Source: Brachionus manjavacas
Taxonomy: Eukaryota; Rotifera; Eurotatoria; Ploima; Brachionidae
NCBI GenBank assembly: GCA_019054805.1
Contig: JAHQIY010000002.1
Span: forward strand, 4,340,001 to 4,404,000
Length of the DNA: 64,000 nucleotides
Reading direction: 5' to 3'
Shown here: in pieces, positions 63,712 through 64,000 of the stretch
How the letters are laid out: each line of letters begins with the position of its first letter
How positions within the stretch are numbered: position 1 is the stretch's first letter
The notes under the pieces: model-generated
Database searches by the model: none
What the model was told of the DNA's origin: nothing
What the model saw: only the letters and a program-made list of their open reading frames with translations
Made by a program: the position numbers and the translations under genes

Positions 63712-64000
63712 TTTAGAAAAAAAGTGAATTTTTCTAACCAATTATATCATAATGGAGTTGACATAAAAATTTAAGCTCGTGGAATTAAAACTTTTATATC
63801 ATTTTATATTTATATCAAGAAATTCTAAATTAACTTTGTGAATTCAATAGGTTTCAACATACAGCGAAGATAAGAACTTAAAATTGACTTAATTTAATTT
63901 TCAAAATAAATCTCTTTATTTATAAATAAGTTATTTAATCAAAAATTACCAGCAAAGTGGCTGAAAAGAGGGTCAAGATCGCTCGAAACTACCATGGAAT
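63712..64000 (+). mobile_element. Rest of the split LINE and a LINE 3' end at the window edge
   Basis: 63712-63800 continues the LINE piece interrupted by the MULE; ATAATGGAGTTGACATAAAA and GCTCGTGGAATTAAAAC match 60930-60975. From about 63945 a 3' untranslated end of the GTGGCTGAAAAGAGGGTC type begins (compare 58885-58960 and 14395-14475) and runs off the window. Confidence 0.55.

Overview
The window looks like nuclear DNA of an animal, most likely a monogonont rotifer of the Brachionus kind. It is very AT-rich, with short GT-AG introns (about 45 to 70 bases), compact genes and many transposon fragments. The protein set is animal-like: SCYL1, GMAP-210/TRIP11, TMEM163, TRMT6, triokinase. The species call rests on base composition and on the look of the LINE reverse-transcriptase tails. 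It is an inference.

Layout. 1-4.4 kb: two convergent single-exon genes for low-complexity Q/S/F proteins sharing a C-terminal SSKWxxAHQASN motif, with a repeated hairpin between them. 5.0-10.7 kb: an accessory stretch with a terminal-inverted-repeat (TIR) element carrying a PHD-finger gene, a hAT-type MITE with a perfect 8-bp target duplication, a LINE relic, a dispersed repeat and a Tc1/mariner MITE. 10.7-13.5 kb: an AidB-like acyl-CoA dehydrogenase (9 exons) and a TMEM163-like zinc transporter. 15.3-22.2 kb: two tandem secreted PqaA/AprA-like proteins (7 exons each, but differently placed introns) separated by transposon debris. 22.4-24.4 kb: a small secreted von Willebrand A (vWA) protein with duplicated fragments around it. 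25.7-27.3 kb: TRMT6 (10 exons). 29.8-31.7 kb: an intronless dihydroxyacetone kinase/FMN cyclase. 33.2-38.5 kb: a LINE, a tRNA-like repeat, and a Tigger-type element. 38.7-44.0 kb: SCYL1, whose large intron holds an intact-looking SINE and a LINE relic. 46.2-52.1 kb: the golgin GMAP-210. 53.6-55.1 kb: a membrane-anchored dynamin-like GTPase, with a near-perfect copy of its exon 3 just downstream. 55.5-64.0 kb: a LINE mosaic containing a small EF-hand gene and a 2.2-kb MULE with an open 559-codon transposase and a perfect 9-bp target duplication.

How genes fit together. SCYL1 and GMAP-210 are same-strand neighbours that both act in COPI/cis-Golgi traffic. The PqaA pair is a tandem duplication. 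The other genes are unrelated housekeeping functions (lipid oxidation, zinc transport, tRNA m1A58 methylation, triose metabolism). Exon boundaries were placed by eye from GT-AG sites, reading frame and family alignment remembered from knowledge. For every multi-exon gene given a full model, the exon sum keeps frame end to end. Coordinates could be off by a base or so where a splice site was ambiguous.
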